From: Sporosarcina sp. HYO08
Lineage (GTDB): Bacteria > Bacillota > Bacilli > Bacillales_A > Planococcaceae
Assembly (NCBI RefSeq): GCF_001563475.1
Contig: NZ_LPUT01000030.1
Location: forward strand, 23,649 to 87,648
Direction: 5' to 3'
Length of the DNA: 64,000 bases
Shown: positions 44,466 to 54,040 of the stretch, piece after piece
Numbering within the stretch: the first letter of the stretch is position 1
How the letters are laid out: each line of letters starts with the position of its first letter
The notes under the pieces: model-generated
What the model saw: the letters and a program-made list of their open reading frames with translations, nothing else
Databases searched by the model: none
What the model was told of the DNA's origin: nothing
Translations under genes and position numbers: made by a program

Positions 44466-45449
44466 GTGAAAGAAAAATCAAATGATAAAAAGCATGTAGA
44501 AAAAGTATGGACTAAAATAGATCGTATCGCAGGTGATACAGCCGTGATGAAATTTTGGGAAGATGTCACTAAGGAAAAACAAGAGAAATTTGATGTTTTA
44601 ACGACAGAAGGGTTTTTAAAGGAATTGGTTATTCGGATTAAGAAGGCTGATCTCACAGGGCTGGGCTCCCAGCTCGCTTTCTTTTTCCTTTTGTCACTTT
44701 TTCCTCTATTAATCTTTTTAATAACGCTATTACCGTTCTTAAATCTTGACGAAGCGCAGATCTTTCTATTCATTCGAGATTATGCACCGGCAAATGTAGC
44801 GGCACTTATTGAAAAAACGCTTGGCGAAGTACTCGGCAACCGAAATGGCGGATTATTGTCTATTGGGGCGATTGCAACGATCTGGTCTGCTTCAAAAGGG
44901 ATGAATGCCTTAACAAAGGCGTTAAATCGATCCTATGGAACTGAAGAGAATCGTTCTTTCTTCATAACACGAGGCTTGTCAATCGTATTTACGATTATGT
45001 TAATTGCTGTTTTGATCGTGGCACTTATACTACCAGTTTTTGGCCATCAGGTTGGCGTGATTGCTTTTTCAATCTTGGGCATGGAGGAAAGTTTTGCAGC
45101 AATTTGGAAAGTATTACGTTGGGGGATCCCACCAATTTTAATCTTTAGTGTCTTTTCGGTCATTTATTGGATCGTTCCAAATATTAAAATACATTTAATG
45201 AGTGTGATTCCAGGCGCAATCTTTGCAACGATCGGATGGATTTTAACGTCTCTTGCGTTCTCGTTTTATGTCGGTAGTTTTGGAAGTTATTCAAACACAT
45301 ATGGAAGCATAGGTGGAGTGATTGTGCTGATGATGTGGCTTTACTTTTCAGCAATCATCCTTATGATCGGTGGTCAAGTTAATGCTGTAATGACGGAGAG
45401 ATACGAAAAGAGAAAAAAAGTGGAGAAGGTAAAAAGCAATGCGGTGTAA
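44466..45449 (+). CDS. YihY/BrkB-family membrane protein (YfkH-like)
   Basis: A 327-residue protein with six hydrophobic helices. Family features: LGSQLAFFFLLSLFPLLIFL, GLLSIGAIATIWSASKGMNA and GSIGGVIVLMMWLYFSAIIL. Long called ribonuclease BN by mistake; now viewed as a YihY-type membrane protein, possibly a lipid or solute transporter. GTG 44466 is the only reasonable start; AAAGGAG lies 13 nt upstream, which is long. Conserved in many Firmicutes as YfkH. Function remains undefined. Confidence 0.87.
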   Translation: MKEKSNDKKHVEKVWTKIDRIAGDTAVMKFWEDVTKEKQEKFDVLTTEGFLKELVIRIKKADLTGLGSQLAFFFLLSLFPLLIFLITLLPFLNLDEAQIFLFIRDYAPANVAALIEKTLGEVLGNRNGGLLSIGAIATIWSASKGMNALTKALNRSYGTEENRSFFITRGLSIVFTIMLIAVLIVALILPVFGHQVGVIAFSILGMEESFAAIWKVLRWGIPPILIFSVFSVIYWIVPNIKIHLMSVIPGAIFATIGWILTSLAFSFYVGSFGSYSNTYGSIGGVIVLMMWLYFSAIILMIGGQVNAVMTERYEKRKKVEKVKSNAV

Positions 45450-45475
45450 TCATCTACCCGCATTGCTTCTTTAGG

Positions 45476-47380
45476 TTAATCAATTGGATTGAGCATGCGA
45501 AGGCCATTCAATATAACGAGAATTGTGCTTCCTTCATGACCAATCACACCAAAAGGCAAATCGATGACTTGTAAAAAATTTGAAATGATGAGCAAGATAA
45601 TGACTGCAATAGAGAAAAATATATTTTGCTTCACAATACGCTGCATTTTTCTGGATAAGCGCACCGCATACGCAATACGTGTTAAATCATTTTTCATGAG
45701 GACAACATCAGCTGTTTCAAGTGCGATATCTGTCCCTTCCCCCATTGCAATACCAGTTGTTGCGTTTGCCAGTGCGGGTGCATCATTGATCCCATCTCCC
45801 ACCATTCCAACCTGTCCATAGATGCCTTGTAGTTTTTTGAGTTGACCAACTTTAGTCTCAGGCAAGCATTCTGCAACAAAATTATCAATGTTTACTTCTT
45901 TTGCGATAGCGGCAGCAGTTCTTTCATTATCTCCTGTTAGCATTACCGTGTGAAGTCCTGTACGTTGTAAAATTTGAATTGCCTTAGCAGCTTCGAAGCG
46001 TACAGTATCTTTTAAGGCAACAACTGCTAAAATCCCTTGATTGTCTTTCATGAAAATGACTGTTTTCCCTTGCGCTGCTAGTGTTTCCGCAACGTGATTT
46101 TGAAAATCCACTACTTTTTCAGTACCTACGAAACGAGGGTTCCCCACAAGGATTGTTCCGCTTTCCGTTAATGCCCGAATGCCATGCCCTGGGACATCTT
46201 CAATATGTTTCGGAAGAGTCAGTTCCACATTTTTTACAGAAGCGTATTTTGTAATGGCGATCGCGAGTGGATGATTCGAGCGAGATTCGATTCCCGCAAG
46301 GACCGCTAATACCTCATCCTTATTTGTACCATCTCGAACAATGAAGTCTGTAACAACTGGAGTGCCATTTGTTAATGTCCCAGTTTTATCAAAAGCAATT
46401 GCTTGAAGACTTCCTAGTTGCTCTAAGTGAACCCCGCCTTTAAATAGTACTCCGCGTTTGGCACCATTCGAAACAGCCGCAAGCGTTGCGGGCATAATGG
46501 AAGCGACGAGCGCACAAGGCGAAGCGACAACTAAAAGAACAATCGCCCGGTAAATCGTCGTCGTCCAATCCCACCCAAATATGAAATGCGGAAGGAACAT
46601 CATGACGAGTACGGTTCCAATAACTGCTTTTACGTAAGTACCTTCAAATTTCTCAATGAATTGTTGGGAAGGCGATTTCTCACTTTGTGCATTTTGAACA
46701 AGCGTAATAATTTTTTGAAACAAAGTTTCAGAACTAGGCTTCGTCATCTGCATTTGAATTGCGCCGTTTAAATTGACAGTACCGGCAAACAATTCATCTC
46801 CAACAGTTTTGGTCGCCGGAATGGATTCTCCGTTAATTGCCGACAAATCGACTGAAGTCGTGCCGACCGTAATCCGACCGTCAACCGGAATACGTTCTCC
46901 GGGCTTAACTAAAAGAATGGCACCAGTTTCAAGGGAAGCTGTGGGCACTTTTGTTGCTACTTCATTTTCGAGTAGCCAGGCTTCTTCTGGTTGTAATTCC
47001 ATTAGTGAAGAAATTTCTTTATGACTTTTATTTAGCGTATAAGTTTCCAATGCCCCGCTTATTGCAAATATGAAAATAAGAATAGCACCTTCTGCCCAAT
47101 AGCCAATGAATGCTGAGCCGATCGCAGCAAATACCATTAGCATTTCAACGTTGAGAGATTTGTTTTTGATCGTTTCCTCAATGCCTTCCTTTGCTTTTGC
47201 GTAACCGCCAATGAGAAAAGCCAAAATATAGATGGCAACAGAAAAAGATTCAGCACCATTTTTTTGTATCATCCAAGCCGTTCCAATGAGCAGCCCCGAG
47301 CTAATGGCAGCAATTAGTTCCAATTGTTCCATCCAGTTGACTGTTTTCTTTTGTTGGTACGTATTGATAATAGTCATCAT
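45476..47380 (-). CDS. zosA: P-type metal ATPase, ZosA-like
   Basis: A 634-residue P1B-type ATPase. Seen: SPC motif (VVASPCALVAS), phosphorylation site DKTGTLTNG, SNHPLA, TGDN and GDGINDAPAL; C-terminal HEGSTILVILNGLRML. There is no N-terminal Cys-x-x-Cys metal-binding domain. Size and ends match B. subtilis ZosA (YkvW), a peroxide-induced zinc uptake ATPase. GGAGG lies 5-8 nt before the start. A near-perfect PerR box sits about 115 nt upstream, which supports the assignment; a Co/Cd/Zn exporter is the alternative. Confidence 0.86.
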   Translation of the reverse strand: MMTIINTYQQKKTVNWMEQLELIAAISSGLLIGTAWMIQKNGAESFSVAIYILAFLIGGYAKAKEGIEETIKNKSLNVEMLMVFAAIGSAFIGYWAEGAILIFIFAISGALETYTLNKSHKEISSLMELQPEEAWLLENEVATKVPTASLETGAILLVKPGERIPVDGRITVGTTSVDLSAINGESIPATKTVGDELFAGTVNLNGAIQMQMTKPSSETLFQKIITLVQNAQSEKSPSQQFIEKFEGTYVKAVIGTVLVMMFLPHFIFGWDWTTTIYRAIVLLVVASPCALVASIMPATLAAVSNGAKRGVLFKGGVHLEQLGSLQAIAFDKTGTLTNGTPVVTDFIVRDGTNKDEVLAVLAGIESRSNHPLAIAITKYASVKNVELTLPKHIEDVPGHGIRALTESGTILVGNPRFVGTEKVVDFQNHVAETLAAQGKTVIFMKDNQGILAVVALKDTVRFEAAKAIQILQRTGLHTVMLTGDNERTAAAIAKEVNIDNFVAECLPETKVGQLKKLQGIYGQVGMVGDGINDAPALANATTGIAMGEGTDIALETADVVLMKNDLTRIAYAVRLSRKMQRIVKQNIFFSIAVIILLIISNFLQVIDLPFGVIGHEGSTILVILNGLRMLNPID

Positions 47381-47495
47381 TTCCGCCTCCTTAATTGAGA
47401 ATGAATTTCAGTTTCAAAACGTCGTGGAAAATACGAAAGTCGATTCCTAGTGGGGAATCGACAAATTCAAGGGGTTAAGGGATATGAAAAATAAA

Positions 47496-47510
47496 TTATA
47501 ATTATTATTA
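47496..47510 (-). promoter_or_regulatory. PerR box upstream of zosA
   Basis: TTATAATTATTATTA matches the TTATAAT-N-ATTATAA consensus at all but one defined position. It precedes the ZosA-type gene, and PerR control of zosA is known in B. subtilis; a perR gene is present in this window. Confidence 0.75.
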
Positions 47511-47694
47511 AATGTAGTATACCATTAGAAGGTTCAATTGGTGACTAATATGCTTGTGGAATTGAAGCGATTATGTGACAGTTGGAGATACCATTATGGA
47601 TCTTGGAGAATTATCTTCGAACGTTTAACAGCGGTAATGGAACGCTCATGGAGAGTTCTAAAATTTTGATGGGCTACATTCTTTAACTAAAAAA

Positions 47695-47721
47695 ATGCCC
47701 TGCCAAATCGGCAGGGCATTC
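47695..47721 (-). terminator. Terminator of the fumarase operon
   Basis: ATGCCCTGCC pairs with GGCAGGGCAT, 5-nt loop; on the minus strand TTTTTTAG follows. The rest of 47381-47692 contains the PerR box and a doubtful 39-codon ORF only. Confidence 0.9.
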
Positions 47722-47728
47722 CACTTAC

Positions 47729-49270
47729 TTAGCTAAACACTGGTTCTTTGAATTGTGCAAGCTTTTCTAACGAAGATTTGTCAACGTCAGCATGCAGGCT
47801 ATTTCCATGTGAATCCATGGTGACGACAGCAGTGAAGCCTTCAACGCGTAAATGCCACATTGCCTCAGGAATACCGAATTCAAGCAAATCCACGCCTTCG
47901 ACTGCTTGAATGCAATCTGCATAATATTGTGCAGCGCCGCCGATCGCATTTAGGTAAACGCCGCCGTGTTCTTGAAGTGCAGAAAGGGTTTTTGGACCCA
48001 TACCGCCTTTTCCAATAACAGCACGAACACCAAACTTTTTCATAATATCGCCTTGATAAGGTTCTTCTCGTGCAGACGTAGTGGGTCCAGCAGCGACAAT
48101 TTCATAATTGCCCTCTTTGTCTTTTAAGACAACTGGGCCGCAGTGGTAAATAATTTGACCATCCAAATCCACTGGTGCATCATGATCCATTAGGTGTTTA
48201 TGAATTTCATCGCGGCCTGTGTAGATCAAGCCATTAATTTTTACGACATCTCCTACTTTTAAATCCCGGATTTGCTCTTCTGAAACGGGAGCAGTAAGCT
48301 CTACCGTACGAGCAGTTGACTGCTGTTCAGCTGCTTGCTGTTCATCTTGTTCGAATCTAATTTTCTCACCATCGGCATAATGCCATTTGATGACGTCACC
48401 TGTTTCTGGATTGATATCGACAGCCGTTCTCCGGTATGCCCAACAGTTATAGGCTACTGAAACATAAAAACTTGCAGGGAGCCGGTCCATGACGCCGATT
48501 TTACAGCCTAGGAGCGTTGCTTCGCCGCCGAAGCCCATTGTTCCAATGCCTAGTTTGTTTGCAGATTCCATTATATACTTTTCAAGATCTGCCAACTTTG
48601 GGTTTGGATTGATATCGTCAACTTCGCGGAAAAGCTGGTCTTTTGCGAGTTCATAGCCCGACGCTCGGTCGCCGCCAATACCAACACCGATGAATCCTGC
48701 CGAGCAGCCGTATCCTTGTGCTTGGTAAACAGAATGCAAAATACATTTACGGATCCCATCAAGGTCACGTCCGGCACGTCCGAGTCCTTCAAGTTCCATA
48801 GGCAGACTATACTGGATGTTTTTATTTTCACATCCGCCGCCTTTTAAAATAAGCTTTACTTCAATATAATCTTTTTCCCATTGTTCAAACTTGATAACCG
48901 GGATGCCAGTGCCAATGTTGTTACCACTATTATCTCCTGTTAGCGAATCAACGGCGTTTGGACGCAACTTCCCATCTTGTGTAGCTTGAATGAGCGCTCG
49001 GTGGATAGCTTCTTTAATCTCTAGCTGATTTACGCTAATTGGTGTTTTAATTTTAAAAGTAGGAAGTCCGGTATCTTGACAGATTGGCGACAGCTTATCG
49101 TCCGCCATGTTGATGTTTTTTGCGATTGTATCTAGGCTCATTGCAGCACGAGTGCCGGCGTTCTCTTGTTCTTTTGCAGCACGAATTGCACGCCTTACAT
49201 CTTTTGGAAGATTTGTCGACGTTTCGCAAATGAGGTCATACATACTTTTTTCAATTTGTTCTATGTACAT
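47729..49270 (-). CDS. Fumarate hydratase, class I (Fe-S, fused alpha/beta)
   Basis: A 513-residue class I fumarase interconverting fumarate and malate. Alpha part: 4Fe-4S cysteines in ICQDTGLPTF (about residue 65), KGGGCENK and YGCSAGFIG. Beta part from about residue 330: SAREEPYQGDIMKKFGVRAV and IGKGGMGPKTLSAL. ATG 49270 follows AGGGGG by about 10 nt; TTG 49276 is an alternative. Oxygen/superoxide-sensitive enzyme of the TCA cycle. It lies 21 nt behind a 59-aa SE1561-family gene with which it likely forms an operon. Confidence 0.93.
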   Translation of the reverse strand: MYIEQIEKSMYDLICETSTNLPKDVRRAIRAAKEQENAGTRAAMSLDTIAKNINMADDKLSPICQDTGLPTFKIKTPISVNQLEIKEAIHRALIQATQDGKLRPNAVDSLTGDNSGNNIGTGIPVIKFEQWEKDYIEVKLILKGGGCENKNIQYSLPMELEGLGRAGRDLDGIRKCILHSVYQAQGYGCSAGFIGVGIGGDRASGYELAKDQLFREVDDINPNPKLADLEKYIMESANKLGIGTMGFGGEATLLGCKIGVMDRLPASFYVSVAYNCWAYRRTAVDINPETGDVIKWHYADGEKIRFEQDEQQAAEQQSTARTVELTAPVSEEQIRDLKVGDVVKINGLIYTGRDEIHKHLMDHDAPVDLDGQIIYHCGPVVLKDKEGNYEIVAAGPTTSAREEPYQGDIMKKFGVRAVIGKGGMGPKTLSALQEHGGVYLNAIGGAAQYYADCIQAVEGVDLLEFGIPEAMWHLRVEGFTAVVTMDSHGNSLHADVDKSSLEKLAQFKEPVFS

Positions 49271-49291
49271 TCTCAAATTTCCCCCTAAGGA

Positions 49292-49471
49292 TTATTGATC
49301 AGTTTTCTTTATTTTTTCCATTTGCTCTTCAAGCTCATCAATCATGTCAATCAGGCGATCAATTTCTTGCAGATCAGCTGTTTCGGGTTCAATTGCATCA
49401 AGCGATTCGAGGAATTGGTGAAGCCTAATTTTCAATCCTTCGACATGAGAACCATTTGACTTATCGTTCAT
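49292..49471 (-). CDS. SE1561-family small protein (59 aa)
   Basis: A 59-residue helical protein. The central segment (FLESLDAIEPETADLQEIDR then LIDMIDELEEQMEKIK) has the heptad-like acidic pattern of the SE1561 family of Bacillales/Staphylococci, whose function is unknown. AGAGGTG lies about 5 nt before ATG 49471. The fumarase gene starts 21 nt after its stop on the same strand, suggesting co-expression. Confidence 0.78.
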   Translation of the reverse strand: MNDKSNGSHVEGLKIRLHQFLESLDAIEPETADLQEIDRLIDMIDELEEQMEKIKKTDQ

Positions 49472-49653
49472 CAGAACACCTCTTTCTATACTACTAGCGT
49501 ATACGAAAAAATGGAATTTTTCAACGAAGGAGAACAGCGCGATAAGTAGAAGGCTTAGTCATCGTTTGAAATCTGTTAAAGTTAATATTTTTCCTCACCG
49601 TATTAATCCTATGGTAAAATCGTCTAACAGCAAAGACGAAAGGGGATGAAGCA

Positions 49654-50817
49654 ATGCAAAGTGAGAAAAAGCGTTTTTGGATTCTTGTCATTATCGTATC
49701 CATCTCGGGGTTTTCTCAAGGAATGCTGCTTCCGCTCATTTCCGCAATCTTTGAAAGAGACGGCATTTCTAGTGCGCTAAATGGATTAAATGCAACAGGA
49801 TTATACATAGGAACTCTTTTAATATCTCCTTTCATGGAAGCTCCGTTAAGAAGATACGGTTATAAGCCAATTATTGTGTGGGGTGGATTCATTGTCATTC
49901 TCTCCCTTTTCTTGTTTCCGTTATGGAAAAACATTGTATTTTGGTTTGTCCTTAGGTTGTTAATTGGGATTGGAGACCATGCCCTTCATTTTTCAACACA
50001 AACATGGATTACAAGCTTTTCTTCCCAGCAAAGATTAGGGCGTAACATTGCAATTTATGGATTGTCATTTGGAGTAGGATTTGCAGCGGGGCCACTATTT
50101 GTCCCACTCGTCAATATATTTGAAGGATTGCCTTTCATCGTTTCTGGATTTCTTTGTCTATTGGCATGGTCACTAGTATTCGGATTAAAGAATGATTTTC
50201 CTGATGTTATGAAAGGGAATACTAATAATGAGCAGTTTTTCACTCGGTTCAAAACGCTAATGGGGATTGCGTGGATTGCTTTTCTCGGTCCATTTGGCTA
50301 CGGCTTTTTAGAATCATCGCTCAATGCTATGTTCCCTGTCTATGCACTTAGGATCGGTATTGAACTAACACTTGTATCTTTCATTTTATCAGCGTTTTCG
50401 ATCGGTGGAATTGTGTCTCAATTGCCGCTTGGTGTGTTATCGGATCGTATTGGCAGAAGACCTGTTTTTTTACTGGCACTTGGCGGAGGATCCTTGTCGT
50501 TTTTCATTGCTAGTTTTTTAGAGGCTTCTAGCATCGCTATCTTAGCAATGTTTTTTGTTGCGGGTTTATGTATCGGTTCCTCATTTTCTCTTGGCATTTC
50601 GTATATGACAGACCTGACACCTAAAAACCTTCTACCGGCAGGAAACCTATTATGTGGTATCTTTTTTAGTATCGGGAGCTTAACGGGTCCATTTTTAGGT
50701 GGTCTTTTTCTGGAATTGGCGACAAGTTTTAGTTATTTGATCATTATTTCAATTTTTCTTGGGATCTTGTTTCTTGCCTGCCTTTTTGGAAAAACACGTC
50801 AATATCAAACTATATAG
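49654..50817 (+). CDS. MFS transporter (YfkF-like)
   Basis: A 387-residue, 12-helix major facilitator protein. N-terminal VSISGFSQGMLLPLISAIFE, the loop 2-3 region around APLRRYGYKP, and the second-half motif LGVLSDRIGRRPVF are clear. The pattern and neighbourhood resemble B. subtilis YfkF, a putative exporter. AAGGGGATG lies before ATG 49654. Monocistronic with its own terminator. Substrate unknown. Confidence 0.87.
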   Translation: MQSEKKRFWILVIIVSISGFSQGMLLPLISAIFERDGISSALNGLNATGLYIGTLLISPFMEAPLRRYGYKPIIVWGGFIVILSLFLFPLWKNIVFWFVLRLLIGIGDHALHFSTQTWITSFSSQQRLGRNIAIYGLSFGVGFAAGPLFVPLVNIFEGLPFIVSGFLCLLAWSLVFGLKNDFPDVMKGNTNNEQFFTRFKTLMGIAWIAFLGPFGYGFLESSLNAMFPVYALRIGIELTLVSFILSAFSIGGIVSQLPLGVLSDRIGRRPVFLLALGGGSLSFFIASFLEASSIAILAMFFVAGLCIGSSFSLGISYMTDLTPKNLLPAGNLLCGIFFSIGSLTGPFLGGLFLELATSFSYLIIISIFLGILFLACLFGKTRQYQTI

Positions 50818-50818
50818 G

Positions 50819-50847
50819 AAAAAGCGTCCATTTTTAGACGCTTTTTT
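50819..50847 (+). terminator. Terminator between MFS gene and pdaA
   Basis: AAAAAGCGTC pairs with GACGCTTTTT; T-rich on both sides, serving both convergent genes. Confidence 0.9.
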
Positions 50848-50848
50848 C

Positions 50849-51652
50849 TTATCGCAAGATGGAGTTAATGTTTTCATATTCCAAAACGAGATCATCGAGA
50901 GAGCGGAAAGAATAACCCGCTTTCTTAGCATCTTTTATGAATAAAGGAAGTGCTTCTGCGTTATCGGGTGAGACAGTATGCATTAAAATAACAGCGCCGG
51001 GGTGCAATTGCTTCATCAGCTCATTGTAGGCATAGTCACGTCCTTTTGGTTTATCTTTATGCCAATCAATATAAGCGATTGACCAAAAAATGTGACGATA
51101 CCCAAGTTCATTTCCTTTCGCCAAAACTTTTTCATTGAAAACTCCTTCTGGAGGTCGTGTGTAGACGGTGCGTTTGACACCTGTCAACTCACGAAGAAGA
51201 TCATCAAATTTAGTCCATTCTGCTGTTAATTTTTGATCGGATAAATTTGTTAAGTTTGGATGATCATAAGAATGATTTCCAATTCCATGACCGTCTTTAA
51301 TCATTCGTTTAACGAGCGGCGTGGCACTTTTTAAATAATGTCCGGTCAGAAAAAAAGTTGCAGGTGCTTTTTCTTTTTGTAGTGTATCTAAAATGCTTTC
51401 CGTGTATCCCGCTTCATAACCGTTATCAAATGTTAAATAAACAATTTTTTCATCAGGTTTCCCTTTATAGATGGCACCGTGTTTGTCTAATAATTGATCG
51501 AGTGCAGCACCTGCGCTTGGTGGAACCCCATTCGTCGCCCGTTTAAATCCCCAATGGAATTCCTCTGCATCTGCGACAAATGGATTAAAGATCAACCCGG
51601 CAAGCATAATGAAAGCAGCAAGAGCAACACCGATACTATGCTGTTTCAGCAT
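50849..51652 (-). CDS. pdaA: Polysaccharide deacetylase, delta-lactam forming
   Basis: A 267-residue carbohydrate esterase-4 enzyme. The N-terminal signal/anchor (about residues 1-28) directs export. Catalytic motifs: TFDNGYEAGY (the usual Asp-Asp is Asp-Asn, as in PdaA), HSYDHPNLT and RPPEGVF; FWSIAYIDW and LMHTV close the site. In B. subtilis PdaA makes the muramic delta-lactam of the spore cortex needed for germination. ATG 51652 follows AAAGGAGG by about 10 nt; the upstream part of the open frame is not signal-like. Indicates an endospore former. Confidence 0.93.
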   Translation of the reverse strand: MLKQHSIGVALAAFIMLAGLIFNPFVADAEEFHWGFKRATNGVPPSAGAALDQLLDKHGAIYKGKPDEKIVYLTFDNGYEAGYTESILDTLQKEKAPATFFLTGHYLKSATPLVKRMIKDGHGIGNHSYDHPNLTNLSDQKLTAEWTKFDDLLRELTGVKRTVYTRPPEGVFNEKVLAKGNELGYRHIFWSIAYIDWHKDKPKGRDYAYNELMKQLHPGAVILMHTVSPDNAEALPLFIKDAKKAGYSFRSLDDLVLEYENINSILR

Positions 51653-51777
51653 AAAACACACCCTCCTTTTCGGATAGGATGTGCAAGATCGCAAATGTTA
51701 TACTTTACTATATGAATTCGGAAACTGAACAAAACTTGTAGAACATGTATACTGGTAGGGCAAGGGGGAATGGATGA

Positions 51778-52590
51778 TTGCCTGTAATCACGAAAATTAC
51801 ACAGCAGAAGCGGGATGCGGAACGTTATAATATATATATTGATGAAAAATATGCAATGAGTGTCCATGAATCAGTTTTAGTGAAATTTGGACTTACAAAA
51901 GGAATGTCTCTCGATGATTGGGCTATTGAAGACATGGTTTATGATGATGAAATACAAAAAGCTTTTAATCGGGCTCTCCATTATCTTGCCTTTCGAATGC
52001 GCAGTGAATACGAAGTGAAGAGCAAACTGCTAGAATCGGGTTACGGGGAAGCCGTTGTTTTAGAGGCGATTGTAAAATTAAAACGCCTAGGCTTTTTAAA
52101 TGATGATGCTTTTTCAAATGCGCTTTTACAAACACAGAAAAATGCATTTCGAAAAGGGCCACGTGCGATTCGGCAAGAAATGCAGAAAAAAGGTATTGAA
52201 AAAGAGCTGCAAGAACAAGTATTGGAAGCCTATTCCGAGGAAGAACAATTGGAAATTGCCCAGGAACTTGCAGCAAAAACAGCAAAATCTAATCGCGGGT
52301 TGTCTCCCGCCCAAGTGAAACAAAGAATTCAAAATGCGCTTCATCGAAAAGGATATTCATTTGACATCGTCAAACAGGCACTGGAATCTGTTGAAATTGA
52401 AAGGGACGAGGACGAATGGACAGCCATTACGCAATCGATCGGCGAGAAGGCTTGGCGTCGTTATAGTAGTAAATTTAGTGGGTTTAATAGAAACAGTCGA
52501 GTGAAGCAAGCGATGTATCAAAAGGGCATTCCGATGGATCGGATTGATCAATTTATCGAACAAAAAGAAGGTGAAGAGTATGACGAATGA
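51778..52590 (+). CDS. recX: Regulatory protein RecX
   Basis: A 270-residue RecX. Three-helix repeats are visible: ALHYLAFRMRSEYEVKSKLL, then FSNALLQTQKNAFRKGPRAI and RIQNALHRKGYSF and VKQAMYQKGIPMDRID. RecX modulates RecA filaments. The start is taken as TTG 51778 (AGGGGGA upstream). It overlaps yfhH by 11 nt, the same order as in B. subtilis (recX-yfhH). Confidence 0.93.
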   Translation: MPVITKITQQKRDAERYNIYIDEKYAMSVHESVLVKFGLTKGMSLDDWAIEDMVYDDEIQKAFNRALHYLAFRMRSEYEVKSKLLESGYGEAVVLEAIVKLKRLGFLNDDAFSNALLQTQKNAFRKGPRAIRQEMQKKGIEKELQEQVLEAYSEEEQLEIAQELAAKTAKSNRGLSPAQVKQRIQNALHRKGYSFDIVKQALESVEIERDEDEWTAITQSIGEKAWRRYSSKFSGFNRNSRVKQAMYQKGIPMDRIDQFIEQKEGEEYDE

Positions 52591-52912
52591 AAAAATGTAC
52601 AGTGAAATGAATGAATATGAATTACGTTCTGAAATAGGTCGACTCATGGAGAAAGCTCGAAAGGCGGAGCAACTTGGTTATCTAAACGAGTATGCGGTTT
52701 ATCAACGCAAAGCTGTCATGGCACAGTCGTATTTGATAGATCCGGAATCCATTGAACCAGGTGAAATTTACCGAATCGATGGCGATGAAGGCGTCTATTT
52801 CCATGTGGATTATTTGAAAGGGCGCTTTGCGTGGGGCTATCGTTTAGGTGGTGAACGTGCAGAGGAAGCACTTCCTTTGGCAATGTTAAAAAATGTGAAG
52901 TCTGGGATGTAG
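52580..52912 (+). CDS. yfhH: YfhH-family protein (DUF1811)
   Basis: A 110-residue protein. N-terminal helix MNEYELRSEIGRLMEKARKA, then a beta-rich SH3-like C-terminus (PGEIYRIDGDEGVYFHVDYL and RFAWGYRLGG). This is the YfhH/DUF1811 pattern; function unknown. ATG 52580 lies inside the recX 3' end, coupled translation. The ORF extension to 52544 is discarded. Ends before a terminator. Confidence 0.88.
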   Translation: MTNEKMYSEMNEYELRSEIGRLMEKARKAEQLGYLNEYAVYQRKAVMAQSYLIDPESIEPGEIYRIDGDEGVYFHVDYLKGRFAWGYRLGGERAEEALPLAMLKNVKSGM

Positions 52913-52921
52913 GTGAAAAGA

Positions 52922-52965
52922 AAAAGAAGCTGCTTCGCGGGTGCGATGCAGCTTCTCTTTAGGAA
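52922..52965 (+). terminator. Terminator between yfhH and yfhP
   Basis: AAAGAAGCTGC pairs with GCAGCTTCTCTTT around a GC-rich loop. Convergent genes share it. Confidence 0.85.
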
Positions 52966-53942
52966 TTGGGGATGAAATTTAATTTTTTTCTTAGTTTATC
53001 CTCAGAGAAAATCCACCCTGTATAAGAATTGATAACGGTTAAGTTCTTATCAATATGTGCAACTGCCACAAAAGGATAATATCCTTTACTGCGATAGCGT
53101 AAATCGATGAGACGCACCTCGTAAAGGTCTCCGACCGATGAAACAGACCATCGATAAATGGTGGAGAAGGAGACAAATGCAGCAATGTTCGGATCTGTCA
53201 TGGCCGCCTCTATTTCCGGAGAGACAGGCATCGGTTCCCGCTCGAAGCGATCGTAAATATTGACGGATCTTCCATATGCTCGTCCAACGTAATGGCATGT
53301 TTCGGAGGAAGCAGCTACACGCCATTGGAAAAAACGAATCGTTGGCGCAATAAAAATTTCAACTGCATCGGGCACTGTATTGTAAACGGCTCGTTTGACA
53401 GCGGCTTTGACTGCAAAGCGAAGTAAATAATAAAAGAAAATCACCACATATAATACCATGATCGTAGGGACTGGGTCCGTACCAATCCACCAAGCGAGCA
53501 GGGCAATAATATGTAAAACGAATATGACAGGATCGAATGTGTTAATAACGCCTATGGCAACCCATTTTTTCGAAAATGGACGCAATGCCTGTGTTCCGTA
53601 CGAATTAAAAATATCAACAAACACATGTAAGAAAACAGCTAGAAACGTCCAAGCCCACAAATGGAGAAAATTCACACTAGGTTCAAATAATGACAACACA
53701 ATTGAAATGACAAGAGGCCATAATAAAACAGCAGGAATCGAGTGGGTAATACCACGATGATTTCGAATATATACCGCATTGTTTCGTAATTTTAATACAG
53801 TATCAATGTCGGGTATTAATGATCCGACAATGACACCGACAGCCACGGTACTTGTAATCACTGGATCAGCCGAAACGACTGGATCTGCAAGTGCGAGCCC
53901 GCTAAGTGCTACGCCCATCACAATATGTGTACCTGTGTCCAT
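52959..53942 (-). CDS. yfhP: Membrane-bound metal-dependent hydrolase family protein (YfhP)
   Basis: A 327-residue DUF457 (YdjM-like) protein. N-terminal domain with His/Asp residues: DTGTHIVMGVALSG, SLIPDIDTVLKL and RNHRGITHSIPA; four to five helices follow, then a soluble C-terminal domain (about residues 200-327). Matches YfhP in length and position beside mutY. Hydrolase activity is assumed from the family. ATG 53942 follows AAGGAG by 9 nt. Divergent from mutY. Confidence 0.9.
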   Translation of the reverse strand: MDTGTHIVMGVALSGLALADPVVSADPVITSTVAVGVIVGSLIPDIDTVLKLRNNAVYIRNHRGITHSIPAVLLWPLVISIVLSLFEPSVNFLHLWAWTFLAVFLHVFVDIFNSYGTQALRPFSKKWVAIGVINTFDPVIFVLHIIALLAWWIGTDPVPTIMVLYVVIFFYYLLRFAVKAAVKRAVYNTVPDAVEIFIAPTIRFFQWRVAASSETCHYVGRAYGRSVNIYDRFEREPMPVSPEIEAAMTDPNIAAFVSFSTIYRWSVSSVGDLYEVRLIDLRYRSKGYYPFVAVAHIDKNLTVINSYTGWIFSEDKLRKKLNFIPNS

Positions 53943-54040
53943 GGTCAATCACTCCTTTTGGCTGAAAGGTGGGGCGGTCGTCTGTCATTTAACTATACCC
54001 ATTTCTATTAACAATAAGCATATGCGAAAAGGAGTCAGTG

